A program made the position numbers and the translations under genes. From Acidisoma cellulosilyticum (GTDB lineage: Bacteria > Pseudomonadota > Alphaproteobacteria > Acetobacterales > Acetobacteraceae), in NCBI RefSeq assembly GCF_020621385.1, contig NZ_JAESVA010000003.1:434001-498000 (forward strand): a stretch of 64,000 bases of DNA. The letters are read 5' to 3'. Under the pieces are notes generated by a model. The model was not told the origin of the DNA and ran no database searches. It was given only the letters and a program-made list of their open reading frames with translations. This document shows, piece after piece, positions 44,185 through 54,690 of this stretch. Each line of letters begins with the position of its first letter. The first letter of the stretch is position 1.

Positions 44185-44505
44185 TCAGCTTTCGATGAGA
44201 GCGCCGGTCTTCTTGGCAACACGGACCTTGCGGCCGTCTTCCAGAATCCGGAACCCCACCCGGGTCGGCTGATCGCTCGTCGGATCGATCAGCTTCAAAT
44301 TGGACAGGTCGATCGCGCGCTCACGCCGAACGAGGCCACCCTGCTCACCCGCACGGGAGGGCTTCTGGTGCTTCACGACGACAGCGACGCCTTCAACAAC
44401 GGCACGGTTCAGCTTCGGCAGGACCTGCGTGACTTCACCGCGTTTGCCCTTGTCGGAGCCCGAGATGACGAGGACGCGGTCGCCCTTACGAATACGCGCG
44501 GCCAT
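44185..44505 (-). CDS. rplX: 50S ribosomal protein L24
   Basis: A 106-residue L24 with its KOW motif at the N-terminus ([20 protein letters not shown]). Initiates 50S assembly. Twelve bases before rplE. Confidence 0.96.
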   Translation of the reverse strand: MAARIRKGDRVLVISGSDKGKRGEVTQVLPKLNRAVVEGVAVVVKHQKPSRAGEQGGLVRRERAIDLSNLKLIDPTSDQPTRVGFRILEDGRKVRVAKKTGALIES

Positions 44506-44507
44506 GA

Positions 44508-44876
44508 TCAGATCACCTCCGGCGCGAGGCTGATGATCTTCATGAACTTGCGGGCGCGCAGCTCGCGCACGACGGGCCCGAAGATACGCGTGCCGATCGG
44601 CTCGTTCTGCTTGTTGATCAGAACGGCGGCGTTGCGGTCGAAGCGGATGGCGCTGCCATCGGCGCGACGCACAGGATAGGACGTGCGAACGATCACCGCC
44701 TGGTGGACGTCGCCCTTTTTGACCTTACCCCGAGGAATCGCGTCCTTCACGGCAACCACGATCACGTCGCCGACGGAAGCGGTCTTACGCTTCGAGCCAC
44801 CGATGACCTTGATGCACTGAACGCGACGCGCGCCGGAATTATCGGCGACATCGAGATTGGTTTCGGGATGAATCAC
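44508..44876 (-). CDS. rplN: 50S ribosomal protein L14
   Basis: The usual 122-residue L14: [20 protein letters not shown] and the signature [21 protein letters not shown]. Two bases separate it from rplX. Confidence 0.97.
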   Translation of the reverse strand: MIHPETNLDVADNSGARRVQCIKVIGGSKRKTASVGDVIVVAVKDAIPRGKVKKGDVHQAVIVRTSYPVRRADGSAIRFDRNAAVLINKQNEPIGTRIFGPVVRELRARKFMKIISLAPEVI

Positions 44877-44891
44877 TTACTCTATCCCCTC

Positions 44892-45185
44892 TCAGGCCTG
44901 AGCCGAAGCGGCAGGCGCTTCAGTGATTTCGACCGGCACGGACAGGCTCGCGCCGTTCCGTTCGATCACCAACCAGGCCTTACGCTTGCTGATCGGAGGG
45001 CATTCCTCGATCCGCACCATATCGCCCGGCTTGCATGTATTGAGTTCGTCGTGCGCAGCGTAACGCTTCGAACGGCGAATGAACTTCTTGTAGAGCGGAT
45101 GCATGACACGACGTTCGACCAGGACCGTTACGGTCTTGTCCATTTTATCGCTCACCACCCGCCCTGACAGGACGCGCTTAGACAT
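44892..45185 (-). CDS. rpsQ: 30S ribosomal protein S17
   Basis: A 97-residue S17 ([19 protein letters not shown], then [18 protein letters not shown]). ATG 45185 (MSKRVLSG) is the true start; the frame's upstream extension is rpmC overlap. Acidic/Ala-rich short tail after residue 85. Confidence 0.96.
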   Translation of the reverse strand: MSKRVLSGRVVSDKMDKTVTVLVERRVMHPLYKKFIRRSKRYAAHDELNTCKPGDMVRIEECPPISKRKAWLVIERNGASLSVPVEITEAPAASAQA

Positions 45186-45198
45186 CGCCCTTATCTCC

Positions 45199-45411
45199 TC
45201 AGGCTTTGGCGGAAGCGCGTGAGCGCTCCGCAATAATGGTTTTCACACGAGCGATCTCACGTCGCACAACACGCACGCGCCCGACACTCTCGGACTGGCC
45301 CGTAGCACGCTGGAACCGCAGGTTGAACTGCTCACGACGCAGGTCTACCAATTGAGTTTCCAGCTCATCCGGGCTTTTGGCCCGAATGTCAGTCGCAGAC
45401 TTGTTAGCCAT
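45199..45411 (-). CDS. rpmC: 50S ribosomal protein L29
   Basis: A 70-residue L29: two-helix protein with [28 protein letters not shown] and [17 protein letters not shown]. Sits at the exit tunnel. Two bases after rplP. Confidence 0.96.
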   Translation of the reverse strand: MANKSATDIRAKSPDELETQLVDLRREQFNLRFQRATGQSESVGRVRVVRREIARVKTIIAERSRASAKA

Positions 45412-45413
45412 GA

Positions 45414-45830
45414 TTACGCCTCCCCAATGCGGGTGACGAATTTGGTCTTGATCGGCAGCTTCGCCGCACCGAGCGTCAGCGCCTGCTGCGCGATCTCGGT
45501 GGTGACGCCGTCGATCTCGAACATGATGCGGCCAGGCTTGACCCGAGCCACCCAGAACTCGGGATTGCCTTTACCGGAGCCCATGCGGACTTCGGCGGGC
45601 TTCTGCGAAACCGGGACATCCGGAAAAATACGGATCCACACGCGGCCGGCGCGCTTCATGTAACGCGTGATCGCCCGACGAGCGGATTCGATCTGACGCG
45701 CCGTGATGCGTTCGGGCTCCATGGCCTTAAGGCCAAAAGCACCGAAAGTCAGCTGCGTGTTACCCTTGGCGAGGCCGTGAATACGACCCTTATGCGCCTT
45801 ACGGTATTTCGTGCGCTTGGGAGAAAGCAT
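45414..45830 (-). CDS. rplP: 50S ribosomal protein L16
   Basis: A 138-residue L16: [39 protein letters not shown] and the [19 protein letters not shown] signature are all present. Precedes rpmC. Confidence 0.97.
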   Translation of the reverse strand: MLSPKRTKYRKAHKGRIHGLAKGNTQLTFGAFGLKAMEPERITARQIESARRAITRYMKRAGRVWIRIFPDVPVSQKPAEVRMGSGKGNPEFWVARVKPGRIMFEIDGVTTEIAQQALTLGAAKLPIKTKFVTRIGEA

Positions 45831-45846
45831 TGTCCGTGTCCAATCC

Positions 45847-46524
45847 TTACCGCTGCGGCGCCTGTTCGGCGGCCTTGCGGTCCTGTGCCATCGGATCTTG
45901 GGTCAGGATCTCACCTTTGAAGATCCAGACCTTCACACCGCAGGTCCCATAAGTCGTTTTCGCCGTAGCAACACCGTAATCAATGTCAGCGCGCAGCGTA
46001 TGCAGCGGCACGCGGCCTTCACGATACCATTCCATCCGCGCGATTTCGGCGCCGCCGAGACGGCCGCCGCAATTGATGCGGATGCCCTGGGCGCCAAGAC
46101 GCATGGCGGACTGAACGGCACGCTTCATGGCGCGGCGGAAAGCCACGCGACGCTCCAGCTGCTGCGCGATATTCTCGGCAACCAGCGTGGCGTCGATCTC
46201 AGGCTTGCGGATCTCCATGATGTTCAGGGAGACTTCGGCCTTCGCCATGTTCGTCAGGTCCTTGCGCAGAACCTCGATATCCTGACCCTTCTTGCCGATC
46301 ACCACACCCGGGCGAGCCGCATAGATGGTCACGCGCGGCTTCTTCGCCGGACGCTCGATCACAACGCGGGACACACCGGCGCCGGAGAGCTTCTTGCGCA
46401 GATGCGCGCGCAGCTTCAGGTCGTCATGAAGCAGCTTCGCGTAGTCTTTCCCGGCGTACCAGCGGCTTTCCCAGGTACGATTGATCCCGAGGCGAAGACC
46501 GATCGGATTGACTTTGTGACCCAT
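45847..46524 (-). CDS. rpsC: 30S ribosomal protein S3
   Basis: A 225-residue S3 with [20 protein letters not shown], a KH domain around [14 protein letters not shown], and the C-terminal [41 protein letters not shown] described by [11 protein letters not shown]. Start ATG 46524. Two bases after rplV. Confidence 0.97.
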   Translation of the reverse strand: MGHKVNPIGLRLGINRTWESRWYAGKDYAKLLHDDLKLRAHLRKKLSGAGVSRVVIERPAKKPRVTIYAARPGVVIGKKGQDIEVLRKDLTNMAKAEVSLNIMEIRKPEIDATLVAENIAQQLERRVAFRRAMKRAVQSAMRLGAQGIRINCGGRLGGAEIARMEWYREGRVPLHTLRADIDYGVATAKTTYGTCGVKVWIFKGEILTQDPMAQDRKAAEQAPQR

Positions 46525-46525
46525 G

Positions 46526-46930
46526 TTATGCGGCCTCCGGCTCGGCGGGCGCGACTTCTTGCGCGCGCTCGGCAACGACGATCTTCAGGTGGCTGAACCA
46601 CTTCTCGACGCGGGCGGCGCGGCCACGGCCACGCGCATGGAACCGGCGCATCACGATGGAACGGCCAACCTCGACCTTGGTCACCACCAGACGATCGACG
46701 TCGAGCTGGTGATTGTTCTCGGCATTGGCGATCGCGCTCTGCAGAGCCTTGCGCACGTCGTTCGCGATGCGGCGCTTGCTGAAGGTCAGCTGCGCCACGG
46801 CGACGGCCGCCGGCTTGTTGCGGATCAGACCAGCGACCAGGTCCAGCTTACGCGGGCTGACGCGGAGATTGCTCACCAGCGCCTGCGCTTCGGTCTCACC
46901 AAGAGACCGGGGATGTTTCGGCTTGCTCAT
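46526..46930 (-). CDS. rplV: 50S ribosomal protein L22
   Basis: A 134-residue L22. [18 protein letters not shown] and the beta-hairpin region ending [20 protein letters not shown] line the exit tunnel. Slightly acidic C-terminal tail ([10 protein letters not shown]). Confidence 0.96.
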   Translation of the reverse strand: MSKPKHPRSLGETEAQALVSNLRVSPRKLDLVAGLIRNKPAAVAVAQLTFSKRRIANDVRKALQSAIANAENNHQLDVDRLVVTKVEVGRSIVMRRFHARGRGRAARVEKWFSHLKIVVAERAQEVAPAEPEAA

Positions 46931-46933
46931 CGA

Positions 46934-47212
46934 TCAGCCCCGCTTCGCCTTTTTATCGGCGGAATGGCCTGTGAAGGTACGCGTCGGCGAGAATTCACCG
47001 AACTTGTGCCCGACCATGTTCTCGTTGACCTGGACGGGCAGGAACTTATGCCCGTTGTAGACGCCGAAGGTCAGCCCAATGAACTGGGGCAGAATCGTCG
47101 ACCGGCGAGACCAGATCTTGATAATTTCGTTGCGGCCGGAGGCGCGTGCCGCCTCGGCCTTGTTCAGGAGGTACCCGTCTACAAACGGGCCTTTCCAAAC
47201 GGAGCGTGACAT
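46934..47212 (-). CDS. rpsS: 30S ribosomal protein S19
   Basis: The usual 92-residue S19: [36 protein letters not shown] and the signature [15 protein letters not shown]. Four bases after rplB. Confidence 0.97.
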   Translation of the reverse strand: MSRSVWKGPFVDGYLLNKAEAARASGRNEIIKIWSRRSTILPQFIGLTFGVYNGHKFLPVQVNENMVGHKFGEFSPTRTFTGHSADKKAKRG

Positions 47213-47216
47213 GGAC

Positions 47217-48050
47217 TCAGCCCTTGCTCTTGTTGCGCCGGCGGATGATCAACTTGTCCGTCCGCTTGTTAACGCGCGTCTTGTAACCCTTGGTCGGCTT
47301 GCCCCACGGCGTCACGGGATGACGACCACCGGAGGTCCGGCCTTCACCACCGCCATGCGGGTGATCGACCGGGTTCATGACGACGCCGCGGTTATGCGGG
47401 CGACGTCCGAGCCAGCGGGAACGACCGGCCTTACCGATGTGGATGTTCGAGTTGTCCGGGTTGGACACGGCACCGATGGTGGCCATGCACTCGGCGCGGA
47501 CAACACGCAGCTCACCAGACATCAACTTGACCTGGGCGTAGCCGGCATCCTTGCCGACGAGCTGAGCGAAAGTCCCCGCGGAACGCGCAACCTTCGCACC
47601 CGCACCCGGCTTCATCTCGATATTATGGATAATCGTGCCGACCGGGATGGCCGCCAGCGTCATCGCATTGCCCGGCTTGATGTCGGTGCGAACACCGGAC
47701 ACGACCTGGTCACCCACAGTCAAACGCTGCGGTGCAATGATGTAGGCAAGCTCACCGTCCTGATACTTGATCAGCGCGATGAAGGCCGTGCGGTTCGGAT
47801 CATATTCCAGACGCTCGACCGTGCCGGGGACATCAAACTTACGGCGCTTGAAGTCGACGACGCGATAGCTCTGCTTATGTCCGCCGCCACGGAAACGCAC
47901 CGTGGTGTGGCCATGATTGTTACGGCCGCCGGACGAGCTTTTGCCGACCGTCAGTCCCTTAACCGGTTTGCCCTTCCACAGGCCTTCACGAGACACCATG
48001 ACGGTGCCGCGGAGGCTTGGGGTGACGGGATTAAATTGCTTAAGCGCCAT
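47217..48050 (-). CDS. rplB: 50S ribosomal protein L2
   Basis: A 277-residue L2, near the peptidyl-transferase centre. [17 protein letters not shown], the SH3-like middle domain and the signature [20 protein letters not shown] with the conserved His are present. Confidence 0.97.
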   Translation of the reverse strand: MALKQFNPVTPSLRGTVMVSREGLWKGKPVKGLTVGKSSSGGRNNHGHTTVRFRGGGHKQSYRVVDFKRRKFDVPGTVERLEYDPNRTAFIALIKYQDGELAYIIAPQRLTVGDQVVSGVRTDIKPGNAMTLAAIPVGTIIHNIEMKPGAGAKVARSAGTFAQLVGKDAGYAQVKLMSGELRVVRAECMATIGAVSNPDNSNIHIGKAGRSRWLGRRPHNRGVVMNPVDHPHGGGEGRTSGGRHPVTPWGKPTKGYKTRVNKRTDKLIIRRRNKSKG

Positions 48051-48068
48051 GATCTATCCCCAAGAGCC

Positions 48069-48407
48069 TTAAGTAAGGCTCGTCGTGAAGTCGATCGACT
48101 GGCCGTCGGCCAACTGAACGATCGCCTTCTTGACATCCGCACGCTGGCCAGGACGGCCACGGAACCGCTTGGTCTTGCCCTTCGTGACCAGGGTGTTCAC
48201 ACCCAGGACCTTCACGCCGAACAGAGTTTCCACCGCGGTCTTGATCTCCGGCTTCGTGGCGCCGAGCGCGACACGAAAGGAAACCTGATTGCGCTCACCG
48301 AGGGCTGTCGCCTTTTCGGTGATCACAGGGCTGCGGATGACCTCGTAGATGGCCTCGCGGGACAATTTCTCAGCGCGCTTGCGCGCGGCGAAACCGGGGG
48401 TGCTCAT
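48069..48407 (-). CDS. rplW: 50S ribosomal protein L23
   Basis: A 112-residue L23 with a short extra N-terminus ([18 protein letters not shown]) before [34 protein letters not shown] near the end. Docking site for trigger factor and SRP. Its start overlaps the rplD stop (ATGA). Confidence 0.96.
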   Translation of the reverse strand: MSTPGFAARKRAEKLSREAIYEVIRSPVITEKATALGERNQVSFRVALGATKPEIKTAVETLFGVKVLGVNTLVTKGKTKRFRGRPGQRADVKKAIVQLADGQSIDFTTSLT

Positions 48408-49051
48408 GCTGCGATCTCCGCCGCGACGACGGCCTTGTCAGCCAGGCGCGCCGTCAGACCTTCCAAGCCGGCCGAAGTCACGACCAGCAGATCATGGCGC
48501 AGAATGTCGAGGACATTCGCACCGACCGTCGGCAGAACATCCACACCGATCAGGTTGCGGCTGGCGCGCAGGAAACCCGCGTCCACATCCGCATCGACGA
48601 ACAGAGCGGAGGTCCAACCCAGGGCCTTCAACTTCGCGGCCAGATCCTTGGTCTTCTCAACACCGGCGGCAACGTCGATGACGACCAGCTTGCCGTCCGC
48701 CTGCTTCTGGGACAGGGCGGAAATCAGACCCAGGCGACGCACCTTCTTCGGCAGGTCATAGCCATGGTCGCGCACGACCGGACCGTGGACAACGCCACCG
48801 GTGCGATACTGCGGCGACCGCAGGCTGCCCTGACGGGCGTTACCCGTGCCCTTCTGGCGGAACGGCTTCTTGGTCGTGCCCGAAACCTCGGACATGCCCT
48901 TCACCTTGTGGTTGCCGGAGCGGCGACGCGCCTGCTGCCAATGCACCACACGCGCCATGATATCGGCGCGCGGAGCGGTGCCGAAAATCTCGTCAGCCAG
49001 CTCAACCGAGCCAGCCGAGCCATTATCAAGAGTTTTAATATCGATCTGCAT
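48404..49051 (-). CDS. rplD: 50S ribosomal protein L4
   Basis: A 215-residue L4: [20 protein letters not shown] and [20 protein letters not shown] form the tunnel loop. In enterobacteria L4 represses the S10 operon; no such leader is identified here. Start ATG 49051 (MQIDIKTLD). Confidence 0.96.
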   Translation of the reverse strand: MQIDIKTLDNGSAGSVELADEIFGTAPRADIMARVVHWQQARRRSGNHKVKGMSEVSGTTKKPFRQKGTGNARQGSLRSPQYRTGGVVHGPVVRDHGYDLPKKVRRLGLISALSQKQADGKLVVIDVAAGVEKTKDLAAKLKALGWTSALFVDADVDAGFLRASRNLIGVDVLPTVGANVLDILRHDLLVVTSAGLEGLTARLADKAVVAAEIAA

Positions 49052-49061
49052 ATCGCAATCC

Positions 49062-49736
49062 TCAGCCCACCAGCGCGGCGGGATAGGCAGCGTCTGCAGG
49101 CCGCGCGCGCTTGATCGCGTCACGCAGCAGCACATAGCCACCAACGGCACCCGGAATAGCGCCCTTCACCATCACCAGACCGCGCTCGACATCGATGCCC
49201 GCGACCTCAAGATTGAGGGTCGTGATGCGCTCGCCACCGAGATGACCGGCCATCTTCTTATTCTTGAAGGTCTTGCCGGGATCCTGACGGTTACCGGTAG
49301 AACCAAGGCTACGATGGCTGACGGACACGCCATGGCTTGCTTCCAAGCCGGCGAAATTCCAGCGCTTCATGCCACCGGCGAAGCCCTTACCCTTAGAGAT
49401 GCCAGCGGCATCCACTTTCTGCCCGACGGAGAAGTGGGCCGCGGAGATCACCGAACCGGGTTCGAGGAGAGCATCCTCGGCAACGCGGAATTCGAAAACC
49501 TTCTTCGCGGGCTCAACCTTCGTCTTGGCGAAGTGGCCACGGTTCGGCTGGCTGACGTTCTTCACCTTGGCCAGGCCGAAGCCCAGCTGGACGGCGGTAT
49601 AACCATCCAACTCTTGCGTACGGGTGGACACCACCCGCACCTGGTCGAGGTGCAGAACAGTGACGGGAACATGGCTCCCATCATCTTTGAAAAGCCGAGA
49701 CATGCCCAGCTTCTTGGCGATCACTCCGGTGCGCAT
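49062..49736 (-). CDS. rplC: 50S ribosomal protein L3
   Basis: A 224-residue L3: [20 protein letters not shown] marks the start at 49736. The signature [20 protein letters not shown] and [20 protein letters not shown] with the methylatable Gln are conserved. Confidence 0.97.
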   Translation of the reverse strand: MRTGVIAKKLGMSRLFKDDGSHVPVTVLHLDQVRVVSTRTQELDGYTAVQLGFGLAKVKNVSQPNRGHFAKTKVEPAKKVFEFRVAEDALLEPGSVISAAHFSVGQKVDAAGISKGKGFAGGMKRWNFAGLEASHGVSVSHRSLGSTGNRQDPGKTFKNKKMAGHLGGERITTLNLEVAGIDVERGLVMVKGAIPGAVGGYVLLRDAIKRARPADAAYPAALVG

Positions 49737-49755
49737 AGAGGCGGTCTTTCCAGGC

Positions 49756-50064
49756 TCAGATCTTGATCTCGACATCGACACCCGACGCGAGGTCGAGTTT
49801 CATCAAAGCGTCCACCGTTTGCGGTGTCGGCTCGACGATGTCGAGAAGGCGGCGATGGGTCCGGATTTCGAACTGCTCGCGGCTCTTCTTATCAACATGG
49901 GGGGAACGGTTCACGGTGAACCGTTCAATGTGCGTCGGCAACGGGATCGGGCCGCGAACCCGGGCACCTGTACGCTTCGCCGTGTTCACGATCTCCTTCG
50001 TGCTCGCATCGAGCACGCGGTGATCATACGCCTTCAGGCGAATGCGGATGTTTTGATTGTCCAT
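49756..50064 (-). CDS. rpsJ: 30S ribosomal protein S10
   Basis: The usual 102-residue S10/Nus[21 protein letters not shown], then [21 protein letters not shown]. Begins the S10 cluster, 42 bases after tuf with no visible terminator between. Confidence 0.97.
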   Translation of the reverse strand: MDNQNIRIRLKAYDHRVLDASTKEIVNTAKRTGARVRGPIPLPTHIERFTVNRSPHVDKKSREQFEIRTHRRLLDIVEPTPQTVDALMKLDLASGVDVEIKI

Positions 50065-50106
50065 CTCAGGCTTCCAGTTTCGCGGCCAAATCTTCCTAGC
50101 GCGTAA

Positions 50107-51297
<1,191 letters not shown>

Positions 51298-51349
51298 CGT
51301 CTTCTCTCCGTGAGCCGACTTGCTACCGACGTGTCAGGCTGAACTAATG

Positions 51350-51826
51350 TTACCAGCGATAATGGCTGAAAGCCTTATTGGCTTCGGCCATACGATGGGT
51401 ATCTTCACGCTTCTTCACGGCGGCGCCGCGATTGTTGACCGCATCCAACAGTTCGTTGGAGAGCCGGTCTTCCAATGTGTGCTCGCCGCGCTTGCGGGCC
51501 GAGTCGATGATCCAACGGATCGCCAGAGCCTGACGACGCTCGGTGCGGACTTCGACGGGCACCTGATAGGTGGCACCGCCGACACGACGCGAGCGCACCT
51601 CGACGGTGGGCTTCACATTGTCCAGGGCCTCATGGAACATGCGCACCGGGTCGGCACCGTTGCCGCCGCGACGCTTCAATGTGTCCAGAGCACCATAGAC
51701 GATGCTTTCCGCAGTGGACTTTTTGCCATCATACATCAGCACGTTCATGAAACGTGTGATGACGATGTCGCCGAACTTCGCGTCCGGGAGAATTTCGCGC
51801 TTAACCGCGCGGTGACGACGAGACAT
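51350..51826 (-). CDS. rpsG: 30S ribosomal protein S7
   Basis: A 158-residue S7, primary 16S 3'-domain binder: [20 protein letters not shown] and the signature [20 protein letters not shown]. Followed by tuf rather than fusA. Confidence 0.97.
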   Translation of the reverse strand: MSRRHRAVKREILPDAKFGDIVITRFMNVLMYDGKKSTAESIVYGALDTLKRRGGNGADPVRMFHEALDNVKPTVEVRSRRVGGATYQVPVEVRTERRQALAIRWIIDSARKRGEHTLEDRLSNELLDAVNNRGAAVKKREDTHRMAEANKAFSHYRW

Positions 51827-51838
51827 AAACCGACCCTC

Positions 51839-52210
51839 TTACTTCGGACGCTTCGCGCCATACAGCGAACGGCGCTGACGACGCTTGGCGATACCCTGAG
51901 TGTCGAGCACGCCACGCAGGATGTGGTAGCGGACACCGGGAAGATCCTTAACGCGGCCGCCGCGGATCAGCACGACGCTGTGTTCCTGAAGGTTATGACC
52001 TTCGCCAGGAATATAGCTCACAACTTCGTAGCCGTTGGTGAGGCGCACCTTTGCCACCTTACGAAGCGCCGAGTTCGGCTTCTTCGGCGTGGTGGTATAA
52101 ACACGCGTGCAGACACCGCGCTTCTGAGGGCATCCCTGCAGAGCCGGTACCTTATTGCGCGCCTTGTTGGGTTCGCGCCCCTTAGCAATCAACTGGTTGA
52201 TCGTCGGCAT
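51839..52210 (-). CDS. rpsL: 30S ribosomal protein S12
   Basis: The usual 123-residue S12: [48 protein letters not shown] is seen as [20 protein letters not shown] (with Lys43 of streptomycin sensitivity intact), and [24 protein letters not shown]. First gene of the str-S10-spc run. Confidence 0.98.
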   Translation of the reverse strand: MPTINQLIAKGREPNKARNKVPALQGCPQKRGVCTRVYTTTPKKPNSALRKVAKVRLTNGYEVVSYIPGEGHNLQEHSVVLIRGGRVKDLPGVRYHILRGVLDTQGIAKRRQRRSLYGAKRPK

Positions 52211-52417
52211 AGACCTCGTTTCCGATCTTCACATCCCACAGGGCCAACCTCCATTCGCACAAAAGGCCGCAAGACAAGGGCAAATCCTTGCGAGCGGTCT
52301 ATGTCCTAGCCGCGGTCTTAGTCTGAAACCAAAGTTTCGGACGGCTCCGCAGCGGCGGCTAAAACGAATGGTGGCTTGAACCCAAACACTCAGTCTGGGG
52401 TCCGGCCGAGGGCGCGA

Positions 52418-52446
52418 TACCTACGGGCCGGGGTCCGCAGAGTCAA
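52418..52446 (-). promoter_or_regulatory. Candidate promoter of the rpsL-led ribosomal operon
   Basis: Reading leftward, TTGACT (52446-52441) and TAGGTA (52423-52418) are 17 bases apart, followed by a GC-rich CGCGCCC discriminator of the kind seen on stringently controlled promoters. The leader to rpsL would be about 200 bases. The -35 is good, the -10 is weak. The remainder of the 52211-52499 gap shows no gene. Confidence 0.45.
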
Positions 52447-52499
52447 GCACGCAGCGACCGTTCAGGGGCGCAATTGCCCCCGCCCGCCGAGGAGGTGAT

Positions 52500-52583
52500 A
52501 TGCATCCGTACCGCACCACGCCGATAACGCCAAGAGGCGGCGCCGTGACACCTTCATCTGCGACCCTATCGCCAAGACGCTAG
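52500..52583 (+). CDS. Possible 27-residue small ORF with a perfect Shine-Dalgarno
   Basis: The ATG at 52500 directly follows AGGAGGTGAT, a ten-base complement to the 16S rRNA 3' end, and opens MHPYRTTPITPRGGAVTPSSA to a TAG at 52581-52583. It lies 62 bases before the GT61 gene on the same strand, so it might be a leader peptide. The SD-to-ATG spacing is tight (four bases after GGAGG). No homologue is recognised. Confidence 0.3.
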   Translation: MHPYRTTPITPRGGAVTPSSATLSPRR

Positions 52584-52645
52584 GTTATTGGCAATAAACG
52601 GTGTTGCGACGCTTGGACGATGCCCTAGATAAAGGAGTGGAGCAT

Positions 52646-54232
52646 ATGGCCCCCTCAGAGCCTGCTGCGGACGAACAGATCAATCCGGCCGCCGCCAGCG
52701 CCGCACCTCGCTCAGCCAATATGCTTGCGCATATCAGCGTCAGGGGCGACGTACCAGGGTTCGACGGCGAATGGCTGGGCGAACCCGGCAGCCCGCATGC
52801 GATCGAGGCGATCATGCTAGCCCCGGCGGGCAAGGGGCCGCCCCAGGTCAATCCCGCCCCCGAATACCAGATCATCTATTCAGACAGGCTCAGGACGCCC
52901 TGGGTGCCAGCCGGACAGCCCTGCGGCAGTCGCGGCTATAGTCTGGCTGTGCGCGGCATCCGGTTTCGCCTCAGCGCCGAGACCGCGTCTTTTTTCGATT
53001 GCCGCTATGACCTGGCCTTCACGGACGGCAGCCAGCTGGCGGATTTGCCCGGCACCGAGATCGCGCTGGCGCCCGAAGGCGCCAAGCTGGCGGCGATTCG
53101 CCTGCGCATCACCAGCCGCCCCGGCGTTCCGCTCATTGTCCTGAACGATATTGACGTCAGCGAGCCGCTGCCTTGGCCGGAGCTTGGCGGTCCCGAGGAC
53201 CCTTTCCTGCGCCTGTCTCTGCTGTCACCGGCTTTCGACGCGACCGCACCGCTCATTCGCAACGGCGCGTTGATCCCGGCCGAGGTCTGGTCCGCACTGC
53301 ATCGGTCATTCCGACGGACCGTCTTTCCGAGCCGCACCGTCGTGCTGCGTGAGGTCGAGGACGCGACGATCGTCAGCCCCGGTCTCGTCTTTGACCGCAA
53401 TCTCGACCTTGTGCCGGTCTCGGATCACAAGCCGACGGCGGAGGCTGTCACGAAAGGTCGCGCGGCGGCGGCGGCAAGCCGGACAGGCGCGGCGCCGCAG
53501 ATCGATGGCCTCAGCCTGCTTTGCCAGGCTCATACACCTCAAAACTATGGCTCTCTGATGATCGAGGCCCTGAGCGCGGCCTGGCTGGCCCAGGCGGCGA
53601 TCGGGTCGCAGCTGACGACCTTCGTCTTTCAGGACTCGCCGCTGATCGATCTGATGCGGGAGGCGCTTCAGGGCGCCGGCATCATCCCCACCGCGCTCGC
53701 GATTCTGGATGACCGGCCCTTGCATTGCAAAAGGCTGATCCTGGTCGAAGGACTGACGGACCAGGGCCTTTATCAATCGCCGCTTTGTCTCGCACCTCTG
53801 CAGCAGATGGCGGCGTCCGTCCCGGCGGGGCCATCCCAGAAGCTCTTCATCAGCTACGCAGACCAGAAGCACCCGCTGCTCAATCAGGATGCCGTTGAGG
53901 TCGCGCTGCGTGCGCAAGGCTTCACGATCGTCGAACTCGACCAGATGACGCTCCGCGAGCGGATCGCCCTATTCAAAGGGTCGGCATGCGTCGTCGGGCC
54001 CATCGGGGCCGGCTTGACCAATATCGCCTTCTGCGCGCCTGGCACGCGGGTAGTGGCGCTGGGCGCGCGTAGCTGGACCGATAATGCTCTGTGGTTTCTC
54101 GCCCAGCATGCCGGGCTTCCCTATGAGGAAGTGCGCGGCAAGGATGCGGCGGATGGATCAATCCAGGACAGGCCCTGGGAAGCCGGCTTCAGCTTGTCGG
54201 ACGATGATATCGCCTATCTGACGACCCTTTAG
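52646..54232 (+). CDS. GT61 (DUF563) glycosyltransferase with ChW-like N-terminal region
   Basis: A 528-residue protein. The C-terminal third is a GT61/DUF563 domain: QNYGSLMIEALSAAWLA near residue 298, KLFISYADQKHPLLNQDAVE, then VELDQMTLRERIALFKGSACVVGPIGAGLTNIAF with the GxHGAGLTN-type motif altered to GPIGAGLTN. The first 120 residues contain two G-W-G segments (DGEWLGEPGSPHAIEAIML and TPWVPAGQPCGSRGYSLAVR) that resemble clostridial hydrophobic-W repeats. ATG 52646 has AAGGAG eight bases upstream. Probably modifies cell-surface glycans; donor unknown. Confidence 0.75.
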   Translation: MAPSEPAADEQINPAAASAAPRSANMLAHISVRGDVPGFDGEWLGEPGSPHAIEAIMLAPAGKGPPQVNPAPEYQIIYSDRLRTPWVPAGQPCGSRGYSLAVRGIRFRLSAETASFFDCRYDLAFTDGSQLADLPGTEIALAPEGAKLAAIRLRITSRPGVPLIVLNDIDVSEPLPWPELGGPEDPFLRLSLLSPAFDATAPLIRNGALIPAEVWSALHRSFRRTVFPSRTVVLREVEDATIVSPGLVFDRNLDLVPVSDHKPTAEAVTKGRAAAAASRTGAAPQIDGLSLLCQAHTPQNYGSLMIEALSAAWLAQAAIGSQLTTFVFQDSPLIDLMREALQGAGIIPTALAILDDRPLHCKRLILVEGLTDQGLYQSPLCLAPLQQMAASVPAGPSQKLFISYADQKHPLLNQDAVEVALRAQGFTIVELDQMTLRERIALFKGSACVVGPIGAGLTNIAFCAPGTRVVALGARSWTDNALWFLAQHAGLPYEEVRGKDAADGSIQDRPWEAGFSLSDDDIAYLTTL

Positions 54233-54393
54233 ATTAGCATCGCGTCCGGCGACCAGGCTGGCAGGCGGGTCCTGCCGCCCGCGGCCCTACCCAACTCGTC
54301 ATGCACGGGCCTGGCCGGCCGCACATCGGACAGATCCCCCTCGCGCAAAACCTGACCTGCCTTCGGCGCCAAATCCGCGATTTCGATTAACAG

Positions 54394-54425
54394 TGATTTT
54401 CGTTGCAGTTAAATATCGAAAATCA
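54394..54425. promoter_or_regulatory. Inverted repeat upstream of the porin gene, operator-like
   Basis: TGATTTTCG and CGAAAATCA are a perfect 9-bp inverted pair around TTGCAGTTAAATAT. The inner GTTGCAGTTAA recurs at 54581-54591. Both lie in a markedly AT-rich stretch (about 54380-54620) inside the 458-base gap before the porin, which otherwise contains no gene. Probably regulator sites for porin expression; the regulator is unknown. Confidence 0.45.
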
Positions 54426-54690
54426 TATCTATTTTGATTGAGCAATCAATAAAACACCCCTCGAAGAAAAGCAAACCAACTCCGCGTGATCTTCATGCTA
54501 TTGTCATTATATCATTCATAACAACACATCGAAATGTGTGACAACTTCGCAACATGCCTGGCTATATCTATGTTCTTCGTGTTGCAGTTAAGTCGCGACG
54601 GGATTAATCGATTGTCAGCTTCGTTGAGCGTTTCGGGAGCCGCTGGCTTTCAGCGGGGGGAAACGAAAGTAAGCTAACAAGGAGATAAAA

